Positions 21,955-29,095 of a stretch of 33,231 bases of DNA are shown piece after piece (the stretch's first letter is position 1; each line of letters opens with the position of its first letter). The notes under the pieces were generated by a model. That model was not told the origin of the DNA, searched no databases, and saw only the letters and a list, made by a program, of their open reading frames with translations. Source of the DNA: an uncultured Bacteroidales bacterium (lineage in GTDB: Bacteria; Bacteroidota; Bacteroidia; Bacteroidales; F082); assembly GCA_937902805.1 (NCBI GenBank), contig CALEMB010000113.1, positions 1 through 33,231 on the forward strand, read 5' to 3'. The position numbers were made by a program, and so were the translations under genes.

Positions 21955-23127
21955 ATGAAAAAAGCTTTTACCCTAATTTTTCTGGCCTTTATGGCCCTCT
22001 CCATTAACGCGCAAACCACAAAAACCATCACTTGGGATGGTGAAGAGCGCCAATACCTTGAATATGTGCCCACCTCTTATTCTGATGCCGAGGCCGCCCC
22101 TGTTTTGTTCATGCTGCACGGCATGGGCGACGATGCGGACAACTTCTTTGCGGCCACACGAATCCAGAATGTCGCCGAAGAACAGGGTTGGATTATCGTT
22201 TGCCCCCAAGCATTGGATTTCAACTATGAGAATGCCTTGCTCGGTGGCTCCTATGATTTTGGCGCCTGCTGGAATGTGGGTAGCACCGTCTCTGTCAATT
22301 TCAACATGTACGGTATGCCCTTTAGCTTCGACGTTAACGTAAACGAAAATGTTGACGACGAAGGATTCCTGCTGGCCACTTTGGCAGCCCTTAAAGAAGA
22401 ATACAATGTCGACCAAGACAAAATCTTCTTTGCCGGCTTCTCGCTGGGCGGCTTCATGAGCCACCGCATGGCCATCAACCACGGCGATGTCATCAATAGC
22501 ATTGCCGCCATAAGCGGTGTCATCGGCAACAATTTGACCACCTTGACTCCCGTCGACAACGTTAATGTGTTGCAGATTTTTGGCACCACCGACGAGATGA
22601 TCACCTACGATGATGCCTTGATTTCCCTGGAAAGTTTAGGTTCATACAACATTGGTCTCCCTGTCGAACAGACGGTGGAATTTTGGCGTACCTTCAACCA
22701 ATGCGACGAAGAGCCTATCGTGGAGCAATATCCCGACACTTATAACGACGACCTCACCTTCGAGATGTACCAATACCTCAACGGCAACAACGATGCTCGC
22801 GTCGCTTTCATCAAGGTGTACAACGGCATGCACGACTGGTATTCAGGCGCTAGTCACGACATCGACTACAACACCGAAATCGTCAGGTTTTTCACCAACA
22901 CCACCGACGTGACCGACGTGGTCGAGACTTCACACGAAGCCCTGAACGTCTATCCCAACCCCGCCAACGCTTTCATCATCGTAGGCAAGGAAAAGGTCTG
23001 CGTTTACGACCTCTGCGGCAAGCTCGTGATGCAAGGTTCTGGCAGAATCAATGTTTCGTCGCTGCCTGAGGGCATGTACTTCGTGAAATCGAAAGACGAT
23101 TGCACCAAGCTGATTATCAATAGATAA
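21955..23127 (+). CDS. Secreted feruloyl-esterase/PHB-depolymerase-like hydrolase with T9SS tail
   Basis: This 390-residue extracellular hydrolase starts with a signal peptide (MKKAFTLIFLAFMALSINA). The alpha/beta-hydrolase domain shows the oxyanion block MLHGMGDDADNFF, nucleophile Ser163 in GFSLGG, Asp213 in GTTDEM and His293 in NGMHDW, a full triad. The C-terminus from about 330 (LNVYPNPANAFIIVG to LPEGMYFVKSK) is a Por-secretion sorting domain, exported by the type IX system and removed or anchored at the surface. Likely substrates are ester-linked polysaccharides or polyesters, as in the LpqC/feruloyl esterase group; not decided by sequence. Confidence 0.88.
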   Translation: MKKAFTLIFLAFMALSINAQTTKTITWDGEERQYLEYVPTSYSDAEAAPVLFMLHGMGDDADNFFAATRIQNVAEEQGWIIVCPQALDFNYENALLGGSYDFGACWNVGSTVSVNFNMYGMPFSFDVNVNENVDDEGFLLATLAALKEEYNVDQDKIFFAGFSLGGFMSHRMAINHGDVINSIAAISGVIGNNLTTLTPVDNVNVLQIFGTTDEMITYDDALISLESLGSYNIGLPVEQTVEFWRTFNQCDEEPIVEQYPDTYNDDLTFEMYQYLNGNNDARVAFIKVYNGMHDWYSGASHDIDYNTEIVRFFTNTTDVTDVVETSHEALNVYPNPANAFIIVGKEKVCVYDLCGKLVMQGSGRINVSSLPEGMYFVKSKDDCTKLIINR

Positions 23128-23128
23128 A

Positions 23129-23332
23129 TCAGGGATTTGGTAATTGGTTTTGCTGGGGTACGATGAGTGCGCAGACTATATAAGCCAAAAGGCCTGCGCC
23201 GCCACAGAAACTAAAGATAACCCACAGCAGACGCACCACTGTCGGGTCAATCTCAAAGTAGTCGCCAAGACCTCCGCACACACCGCAGAGTTTTTTGTTC
23301 GTCACTGAACGATACAGTCTCTTCTTTTCCAT
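23129..23332 (-). CDS. PspC-domain membrane protein
   Basis: This is a 67-residue protein of the PspC family. It starts KRLYRSVTNKKLCGVCGGLGDYFEIDPTVVRLLW and continues into a single membrane segment (VIFSFCGGAGLLAYIVCALIVP). PspC proteins take part in envelope-stress sensing, or in Bacteroidetes simply accompany stress genes. It lies between two plus-strand genes with no partner pspA/B. The stop is two bases from the esterase stop (convergent). A TATTTTTG promoter and an inverted repeat lie upstream. Confidence 0.88.
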   Translation of the reverse strand: MEKKRLYRSVTNKKLCGVCGGLGDYFEIDPTVVRLLWVIFSFCGGAGLLAYIVCALIVPQQNQLPNP

Positions 23333-23380
23333 TTTGCTTTTGTTTTTTGTTCCGTTTTTGCGGAATGAAGTTTATGGCCG

Positions 23381-23388
23381 CAAAAATA
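23381..23388 (-). promoter_or_regulatory. -7 box (TATTTTTG) of pspC
   Basis: TATTTTTG on the minus strand lies about 50 bases upstream of the pspC ATG. The adjacent inverted repeat 23389-23424 covers the region where its -33 box would be. Confidence 0.55.
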
Positions 23389-23431
23389 CACGCTTTTTCC
23401 TTATCCCGAAAGAGGAAAAGCGTGTTTTTTT
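23389..23431 (+). terminator. Hairpin CACGCTTTTTCC ... GGAAAAGCGTG with T7 run; overlaps pspC promoter
   Basis: CACGCTTTTTCC (23389-23400) pairs with GGAAAAGCGTG (23414-23424) with one extra T, and seven T's follow at 23425-23431. On the plus strand it is a textbook terminator, perhaps blocking read-through into the next gene; on the minus strand it lies just upstream of the pspC -7 box and could be an operator. Confidence 0.55.
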
Positions 23432-23541
23432 CATTGGAAAAGTTTGTAATCCGTTTTTTCAACCCACTGAATATCAGCGGTTATATTATGAAATAGTTTG
23501 TAACAACCCGTTTTATTGCCTTTTTCAGACAAATTTTGTAA

Positions 23542-23549
23542 TACTTTTG
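23542..23549 (+). promoter_or_regulatory. -7 box (TACTTTTG) of the envelope cassette
   Basis: TACTTTTG lies 20 bases upstream of ATG 23570, matching the Bacteroidetes consensus. It is the only clear promoter seen ahead of the six-gene set ending at 27935. Confidence 0.6.
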
Positions 23550-23569
23550 CAATCGAAATTCAACAAAAT

Positions 23570-25126
23570 ATGTCATTGGACAAAACAAAACGGATTGCAA
23601 AAATGCTGGGCTTGGTTTTCGGCCTGTTTCTATTCTTGTCTGCTTGCGTCAGCAAAAGCAAGACGGAACGCATGACCGCCGTTGTGGATGATGTACGAAC
23701 CAAATACAAGGCAGAAGAAGACATCAGCAACGAGAACCAAATTTTTGAGGCCTACGACTACTTCGTGAAGCAAAAAGACTATGAAAACGCTGCTCCAGCC
23801 GCACTCTACAGCGGTTGCGTACGTCAAGCCAAAAAGGAATACGAGTCCGCCATGAATTGCTACAAAGAGGCTGATTATTACGGTCGGCAGGTGGGTGACT
23901 CGGTCAGTGCGGCCTTCGCACAATATTATATAGGTGACCTCCTCAACGCCAGCGGCAACGAGGCTGAGGCCATCGCCAACTACAAAGCCGCCGCTGAACT
24001 TTGGGGCGACAGCCTCTCACGCAAGGCCAAGTGCCTCAACGCCGTGGCCATGATGTACATTATAAACGACGACTACGACAGTGCTTTTATCTATCTTGAA
24101 CAAGCTCTGAATCTTGCCCAATTCTCCGAAGACAAGGTCACCGAAGCCTCAGTGTGGAACAACTATTCTGTTGCCCATCAGTTGCTTGACGAATACGATA
24201 CCGCCTTAAATTGCCTACGGAAAACCTTGCCTTTGGTGGACGAAAAACGCCGTCCCATCGCCCTACTCAACTTGGCGAAAGTCTATCTGGCTTTGGATGA
24301 GCGCGACTCGTTGGAATACTATAAAACCCAGATGCTCAATGCGATAGAAACGGTGGAATGCAAGCCCGAAACCATGGCTGCCGTGTACGGTTTTCTCATC
24401 AAGGACGCTTTGAGTGTGGGCGATTACGAAAGCGCCTATCAGTTTGAGAAACAGCACGAACAGGTGGCCTTGGACCTTCTCTCTGACCAAACGCAGAGTT
24501 CCGTCCTCGAAATCCAAAAGAAATACGACTTCGAGGCGCAAGCCAACCAACACAACCGCCAGATGCTCTCGCGGCAAAGACTCATCATCTTGCTCACCAT
24601 CATTTTAATTGCTGCATTAGTAGCCGTCACCCTGTTGATTCTCAATGCATTGAAAAAGAAACGTATCGAAGCTGAAATCAATGCCAACCTTTTGGAACTG
24701 AAGAAACGTAACGCGCAACAACAGCAAGAGCACAGCGAAATGCAGGTGCAGTTGGAGGCACTGCAAAAGCAAACCGACGGCAAACTGAAAGACGAATACC
24801 TGCAAAAATGCCATATCATCCGATGCTTCGAAGTGTTGTCACGCGACCGCAGCAACACCATGGCTTTCAAGGATTTGGAGAAGTCGCTCTTTGAAGGCGA
24901 AGACCACTGGACAAGTTTCGAGGCGGCCTTTGAGGGCGTGCATCCAGGATTCATCGCCTCGGTCAAAGAACAATATCCCGACCTTAGCGAAATGGAGTTC
25001 CGCTATTGCTTGCTCTCACATTTCAAGCTTTCGCGCCAGGAATATGCCGATGTGCTGGGATGCAGCGTCTACAATGTGGACAAAGTTAGGGCAAGCCTCA
25101 ACAATAAAATGAATCAAAACAAATAA
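23570..25126 (+). CDS. TPR membrane regulator with C-terminal LuxR-like HTH
   Basis: The 518 residues combine a lipoprotein-type signal (LFLSAC, Cys26), a TPR-rich segment (about 45-320; repeats such as ENAAPAALYSGCVRQAKKEYESAM and AEAIANYKAAAELWG), a single membrane helix about 338-361 (LIILLTIILIAALVAVTLLIL), a coiled coil with Q/E-rich text about 370-420, and a C-terminal HTH (EFRYCLLSHFKLSRQEYADVLGCSVYNVDKVRASLNNKM) with the look of a LuxR/CpxR-like domain. This is a one-piece membrane sensor typical of Bacteroidetes: TPRs outside, DNA-binding part inside. The lipobox plus a later transmembrane helix is an odd topology. I use ATG 23570; an upstream in-frame ATG (23516) lies ahead of the promoter box. 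Confidence 0.8.
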   Translation: MSLDKTKRIAKMLGLVFGLFLFLSACVSKSKTERMTAVVDDVRTKYKAEEDISNENQIFEAYDYFVKQKDYENAAPAALYSGCVRQAKKEYESAMNCYKEADYYGRQVGDSVSAAFAQYYIGDLLNASGNEAEAIANYKAAAELWGDSLSRKAKCLNAVAMMYIINDDYDSAFIYLEQALNLAQFSEDKVTEASVWNNYSVAHQLLDEYDTALNCLRKTLPLVDEKRRPIALLNLAKVYLALDERDSLEYYKTQMLNAIETVECKPETMAAVYGFLIKDALSVGDYESAYQFEKQHEQVALDLLSDQTQSSVLEIQKKYDFEAQANQHNRQMLSRQRLIILLTIILIAALVAVTLLILNALKKKRIEAEINANLLELKKRNAQQQQEHSEMQVQLEALQKQTDGKLKDEYLQKCHIIRCFEVLSRDRSNTMAFKDLEKSLFEGEDHWTSFEAAFEGVHPGFIASVKEQYPDLSEMEFRYCLLSHFKLSRQEYADVLGCSVYNVDKVRASLNNKMNQNK

Positions 25127-25130
25127 AACC

Positions 25131-25571
25131 ATGAAATACAAACACATATCATTACTAGTACTCACCGTCATCACCTTGATGCTTGTTTCGTGCGTGAAAA
25201 CCAAACCCACCATGGAATACGCCTCGGGCAAAGACAAAGACAAAATCGACCTAAAAGGCTCGCTGATGAAACCCGATATGAAATACGTCAACATCTACGC
25301 CGAATTGGTTGAAAAAGTCGTTTATGTCTATTTCAACGAAATGGTCGAAAACTGTGCCATGACCCTTACCGCGAAAAATGGCGACGTGCTTTTTGCCCGA
25401 AGGGTGAGCAAACAACAGCCCGCCACGCTGCGCATCTACATAGGAGACGAGCCTACCGGCGACTACAAACTCTACATCACCAACGGGGCGGACGAAGCCT
25501 CGGGTTGGTTCCACTTCGAAAACCCATCGGAAATCAATCTTAGTATCAACAATAAAACCTATCAACAATGA
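25131..25571 (+). CDS. DUF3244-like lipoprotein
   Basis: The 146 residues begin with a lipoprotein signal (MKYKHISLLVLTVITLMLVSC, Cys21). A small beta-sandwich follows: VEKVVYVYFNEMVENCAMTLTAKNGDVLFARRVS, then GDYKLYITNGADEASGWFHF. The pattern of an extracellular strand-rich domain with DGxV and GxYxLxIT turns is that of DUF3244, small proteins often found beside secreted enzymes in Bacteroidetes. It starts four bases after the regulator's stop and overlaps the next gene by four bases (ATGA), so the cassette is translationally coupled. Confidence 0.7.
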   Translation: MKYKHISLLVLTVITLMLVSCVKTKPTMEYASGKDKDKIDLKGSLMKPDMKYVNIYAELVEKVVYVYFNEMVENCAMTLTAKNGDVLFARRVSKQQPATLRIYIGDEPTGDYKLYITNGADEASGWFHFENPSEINLSINNKTYQQ

Positions 25572-26119
25572 AAAAGATTATCATCATTTGCATGGCGCTC
25601 TTGGCAATGAGTGCATGTAAAATGGAAAACAATTATGTAATGCTTTCGAATGAAGAAGCAGCGGCTATTCCTTACCAAATGGGACAAACGGTGAAATTCC
25701 TCAACCAAGACAATGACACAGTTGTTTGTCAAGTGGTTGGCGACTTTACCCATCCTTCAGACGGCTATGATTATTACCATAATTATGGAGCAGACTCGAT
25801 ATATTTTGGTATGCCAAGAGACTATTGCTATGCCCGAACGGTTGATTTGGCTTGTGATACCTATCCGTTTTTTATCAGCTTCACCATTCTTCCTGAAAAA
25901 GAAATGTTCTTCAACTGGCACCACGAACTTGTCCTCTGTTGCGAGTTGCTCCCCACGGACGAAACCTTTTCGATTAATGGCACCACATACGAACATGTAA
26001 CTCATGACCGGTTGTACAACCAATACACTGGAGCCATGCTCTATGATTGGTATTACAACGAAAAGTTGGGGCTGCTGTACTTTGAGAAAGGTGATTTCTC
26101 GCTGACAAGAATACCCTAA
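25568..26119 (+). CDS. Lipoprotein, paralogue of the gene at 27375
   Basis: The 183 residues have a signal with Cys17 (MKKIIIICMALLAMSAC). The body aligns by eye with the gene at 27375: AAIPYQMGQTVKFLNQDNDTVVCQV with AAIPYHIGQRLNFMDENGDTLTCTV, CYARTVDL with CYARTVQL, ILPEKEMFFNW with VIPEKYLYFRW, NGTTYEHV with NGVTYENV, and a final WYYNEKLGLLYFEKGDFSL with WYYSEEVGLIAVKNKEHSL. I know no named family for it. The overlap with the preceding gene is ATGA. It probably sits on the outer membrane, facing the periplasm or outside. Confidence 0.75.
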   Translation: MKKIIIICMALLAMSACKMENNYVMLSNEEAAAIPYQMGQTVKFLNQDNDTVVCQVVGDFTHPSDGYDYYHNYGADSIYFGMPRDYCYARTVDLACDTYPFFISFTILPEKEMFFNWHHELVLCCELLPTDETFSINGTTYEHVTHDRLYNQYTGAMLYDWYYNEKLGLLYFEKGDFSLTRIP

Positions 26120-26142
26120 AACGCCAAAACTATATGGGCTCT

Positions 26143-26742
26143 ATGAAAAAGACTATGTTATTGCTCGGATTGCTACTTACAGTATGTAGCCTCAGCGCCC
26201 AAGAAAAAGGTCAATTCGTGCTTCAAGCCGAAGCCAATGCAGGCATTTTGTTCTGTTATCCCTATCAAGGTACTTTTAACTCAATTGACCTTGAAGGAGC
26301 CATAGGTCCTGTTCTGCACTATAAAGTGGGAGACCGTTTGGAAATCGGCATAGGGGCCAATTATTGCGCACACCACTCGCTTCAATGCCTTCCGATCTTT
26401 GCCGATGCCAAATACAGCTTCGGCATAGGAAAGTCAAGACCTTATGCTGAACTGCGTGCCGGATATGCCTTTCGCTTGAAATACGTAAAGCATGAAAATG
26501 GAGACCCTAATTGGTATTCCGTGGAAGGATTCTACTCTCAACTCATCCTTGGCTATTCCATCGGCCATTCCGATATTGGTATTGGTGGGCAACTCGTCAA
26601 TATGACAGAGTATAGTACCGAATGGCCAGACATTCTTCCCGGAGGTTGCTTAACCTTCACCCACAACCGACTGAAGCCTGCTGTATTTCTGCATTATGCG
26701 TACAGATTTTATTTCGGAAGACAAACACCTAAAATTCAATAA
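26143..26742 (+). CDS. Predicted outer-membrane beta-barrel protein
   Basis: About 199 residues with a signal peptide (MKKTMLLLGLLLTVCSLSA, then QEKGQFVL). The rest alternates short amphipathic strands ending in aromatic residues: GDRLEIGIGANYCAH, FADAKYSFGIGKSRPYAELRAGYAF, KPAVFLHYAYRFYFG. This is the layout of an eight- to ten-strand barrel of the OmpA/OprF-like 'outer membrane beta-barrel domain' type, ending on an aromatic-rich strand. ATG 26143 gives the clean signal; ATG 26134 (MGS extension) is also possible. Likely product of the same operon as its neighbours. Confidence 0.75.
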   Translation: MKKTMLLLGLLLTVCSLSAQEKGQFVLQAEANAGILFCYPYQGTFNSIDLEGAIGPVLHYKVGDRLEIGIGANYCAHHSLQCLPIFADAKYSFGIGKSRPYAELRAGYAFRLKYVKHENGDPNWYSVEGFYSQLILGYSIGHSDIGIGGQLVNMTEYSTEWPDILPGGCLTFTHNRLKPAVFLHYAYRFYFGRQTPKIQ

Positions 26743-26745
26743 TCT

Positions 26746-27369
26746 ATGAAGAAAATAATTCTTATCACTTGCCTGATTGCATTCTTTTCAGGCACAGCCT
26801 TTGCCCAACTCGACACGGTACGAAGCAACAAGAACGAGTTCAGCATCGGCTACGGCCACGTGCCTTCAAGCAGTTTCCGCTACCATCCTGGCTGCTTGAT
26901 TTATCCCGAAACGGACAACATCGGAGCCTTTTATGTCACCTACACGCGCCGCCTCAACAAAGCCCTCGGCATCGGAGTGACGGCTTGCTTCGACCCCATC
27001 CGCCTCAACTACCACGACCAGGTGAACGGCGAAAGCACCCTCATCTGCAAAGTGAGCCAAAACAGTATCTCAATCCTCCCACACCTCAAAATCAACTGGC
27101 TAAACACCAAGTATGTGAACCTCTACAGCAAGGTGGCACCCATCGGCATTCGCTTTTGCACTTACAAGCAAGAGGAATACTATCCCGACCTTTATGAAAT
27201 ACAGCCGCCCGTTGATTCTTTCAAAGACAAGATAGGCTATGCCTACCAATTCACACCCATCGGTATTGAGATTGGCACAAAACAATTTGCAGGTTTTATG
27301 CAAGTCGGCATCGGCATGGAAGGCATCATCAGCATCGGATTTCGTTATGGACTAAAAGATAAGGAGTAA
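26746..27369 (+). CDS. Predicted outer-membrane beta-barrel protein
   Basis: The 207 residues start with a signal peptide (MKKIILITCLIAFFSGTAFA). The mature part is strand-rich (NEFSIGYGHVPSSSFRY, GAFYVTYTRRLNKALGIGVTACFDP, NSISILPHLKINWL, FMQVGIGMEGIISIGFRYGLKDKE) and ends with an aromatic-containing strand and a short charged tail, as expected of a small barrel. It starts three bases after the preceding barrel's stop, and the next lipoprotein starts five bases after its own. It is not obviously a paralogue of the first barrel; similarity is in architecture only. Confidence 0.75.
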   Translation: MKKIILITCLIAFFSGTAFAQLDTVRSNKNEFSIGYGHVPSSSFRYHPGCLIYPETDNIGAFYVTYTRRLNKALGIGVTACFDPIRLNYHDQVNGESTLICKVSQNSISILPHLKINWLNTKYVNLYSKVAPIGIRFCTYKQEEYYPDLYEIQPPVDSFKDKIGYAYQFTPIGIEIGTKQFAGFMQVGIGMEGIISIGFRYGLKDKE

Positions 27370-27374
27370 ACACC

Positions 27375-27935
27375 ATGAAAAAGCATTTGATATTTTGCAT
27401 CGCCCTTGTGGCATTGATGACCTCTTGCGTGAAAGAGCCATCCATCCTTCGTCGCCTTACCCCCGAAGACACCGCCGCCATCCCTTATCATATTGGGCAA
27501 AGACTCAACTTCATGGACGAAAATGGCGACACATTAACTTGCACTGTCACTTATGACGAAACAAAACCCTTCTCGGAAGACTATTGGGAATACCCTTACG
27601 ACTCTAAAATGTCCATCACTCGTCGACCCTGGTGTTATGCGCGAACGGTGCAACTACACTGCAAATCCGACAGCATCACACAGAAAATGCTGTTCACCGT
27701 GATTCCCGAAAAATACCTTTATTTCCGTTGGAACTATGACATGGGGCTGCCGAGAATTGATCTCAAAGGTGAGACGGAGACCGTAGTGGTGAATGGCGTG
27801 ACCTACGAGAATGTTCACGTCAACCAATACTACGACGCGCAGAGCGGCGATTTGTATCACATTTGGTACTACAGTGAAGAAGTCGGATTGATTGCGGTCA
27901 AAAACAAGGAACACTCTTTGTCTCTGCTACCGTGA
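27375..27935 (+). CDS. Lipoprotein, paralogue of the gene at 25568
   Basis: The 186 residues start MKKHLIFCIALVALMTSC (Cys18). The body repeats the pattern of the gene at 25568 (see there): DTAAIPYHIGQ near 35, PWCYARTVQL, VIPEKYLYFRW, VNGVTYENVHVNQYYDAQSG and WYYSEEVGLI. The two copies flank the barrel pair, giving the order lipoprotein, barrel, barrel, lipoprotein. They are clearly diverged, so the duplication is not recent. A short hairpin follows the stop. Confidence 0.75.
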   Translation: MKKHLIFCIALVALMTSCVKEPSILRRLTPEDTAAIPYHIGQRLNFMDENGDTLTCTVTYDETKPFSEDYWEYPYDSKMSITRRPWCYARTVQLHCKSDSITQKMLFTVIPEKYLYFRWNYDMGLPRIDLKGETETVVVNGVTYENVHVNQYYDAQSGDLYHIWYYSEEVGLIAVKNKEHSLSLLP

Positions 27936-27944
27936 TACATATAG

Positions 27945-27961
27945 ATTCCCTTGTGGGGAAT
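27945..27961. repeat. REP-like ATTCCC...GGGAAT hairpin between convergent genes
   Basis: ATTCCC (27945-27950) and GGGAAT (27956-27961) form a 6-bp stem around TTGTG. The context AGATTCCC...GGGAATGG resembles the element in the helicase gene. It lies between the stops at 27935 and 27971 and may serve as a weak terminator. Confidence 0.5.
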
Positions 27962-27970
27962 GGCCATTAA

Positions 27971-28987
27971 TCAATCCTTTGCAAAAAGGTCGAGATAGTC
28001 GTTCCCTTCAGGGGGAAGGGGCAAGTCTTCATCGGAGACAACTGTGAAGACATAAACCAATTCCCTCTCCGTCTTGCACTCTCTTATATATTGCCTCTTT
28101 AACATTGGGACTGCATTAGATAGTCCCAATGTTTCTTTCACCTTCCGACGGAGTGTTTTCTCAGGAGTGTCGCCAAACGCCACATGCCACCAGTAAAGCC
28201 TTGCGGTCTCGCCCTTGCCATTGATGACATGCAGATGCGCGACAGGATGCAGCATCTTGTTGCCTTGGTGCAACTCAACATACATCGCCCGCCCCACGAT
28301 GTTGCCTCGCTCGTTGACAATGGGCAGGAATTCGACAGGATTCACCTCTGGCTCAAACCTGCGTGAACCATCCGCTGGGGCTGACAAGTCCTTGTTTTGT
28401 TCCTCTTCAATCAGCTGTTCCTGCACAACAGGCGCAGGTTCTTGTTCGATGATTTTTGGCTTTCGTTTTTCTGTTGGTGTCGCTGTTACGACAGGTTTGT
28501 CGTGAACAATCTGCGTGAGCGGCATTGGCTCAAACGACACTTCCTCCACCACTATCCTTTCCTTACCTTTCAATTCTAGAACATCACCGGCTTTCTTCCC
28601 TATTAATGACTTGGCTATGGGTGAGACAAACGAAATGAGGCCTTTGTTCACGTCGGCCTCGTCCACGCCCACAATTCTCACCACACGCCCGTTGTAGCGC
28701 ACCCAAGCCCCAAAGCTCACCGTGTCCTTGTTGACCTTGGAGAGGTCAACCTCCACGGCACTATTAATACGGCCAACAAGCTGCTTGGTTGTGGCATCGA
28801 GAAAATTAACCATGATATAGTTGTCACCCGCCTTGACGCGCTCAGTCTCAAGGTTTTTTAGTTCCTCCTTGAGCGCGTCAAGACCTTCTTTAGTGACATA
28901 GTTGGGCACGCCTTCTGGCAGGTAAGCCCGTGGCGGCACCATTGGAATCTCTTCTTGATCGCCTTCTTTTATGAAGCCCCTACTCAT
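27971..28987 (-). CDS. Gre-factor-like protein fused to a degenerate Nudix domain
   Basis: The 338 residues start MSRGFIKEGDQEEIPMVPPRA, close to the conserved start of Bacteroidetes GreB-type factors, which rescue backtracked RNA polymerase. A helical segment about 34-50 and the FKBP-like Gre domain (about 60-155; FGAWVRYNGRVVRIVGVDEADVNKGLISFVSPIAKSLIGKKAGDVLELKG) follow. After a P/E-rich linker (about 170-215) comes a domain that looks like Nudix: FLPIVNERGNIVGRAMYVELHQGNKMLHPVAHLHV. The Nudix box is broken: where REVREELG is expected it reads RKVKETLG (GDTPEKTLRRKVKETLGL), so two catalytic acids are lost. It is probably a binding, not hydrolysing, domain. The Gre coiled coil is also shorter than usual. 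Confidence 0.75.
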   Translation of the reverse strand: MSRGFIKEGDQEEIPMVPPRAYLPEGVPNYVTKEGLDALKEELKNLETERVKAGDNYIMVNFLDATTKQLVGRINSAVEVDLSKVNKDTVSFGAWVRYNGRVVRIVGVDEADVNKGLISFVSPIAKSLIGKKAGDVLELKGKERIVVEEVSFEPMPLTQIVHDKPVVTATPTEKRKPKIIEQEPAPVVQEQLIEEEQNKDLSAPADGSRRFEPEVNPVEFLPIVNERGNIVGRAMYVELHQGNKMLHPVAHLHVINGKGETARLYWWHVAFGDTPEKTLRRKVKETLGLSNAVPMLKRQYIRECKTERELVYVFTVVSDEDLPLPPEGNDYLDLFAKD

Positions 28988-29011
28988 GGAACAGTATCTC
29001 TACAAATAATT

Positions 29012-29087
29012 GGCTGTAAGCTATCAGCAGTCAGCCTTCAGCTTGGTTGAAACCGTGCTGATAGCTGACTGCTGAAGGCTTATAGCT
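29012..29087. repeat. CAGCAGTCAG / CTGACTGCTG inverted-repeat element
   Basis: The spacer before the S46 gene has CTATCAGCAGTCAGCCTTCAGC on one arm and its rearranged reverse complement (GCTGATAGCTGACTGCTGAAGG) on the other. The 10-base core is exact; the flanks are swapped (CTAT/CCTT). It lies between the Gre-like start and the S46 stop. I associate this kind of CAGCAGTCAGC repeat with Bacteroidetes spacers. Confidence 0.6.
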
Positions 29088-29095
29088 TTTTCTGC

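Noticed and set aside
22661..22680. Another copy of the TGTCGAA repeat in the esterase gene (CCCTGTCGAACAGAC)
   Set aside because: Only seven bases match the repeat core, and the local protein sequence looks native.
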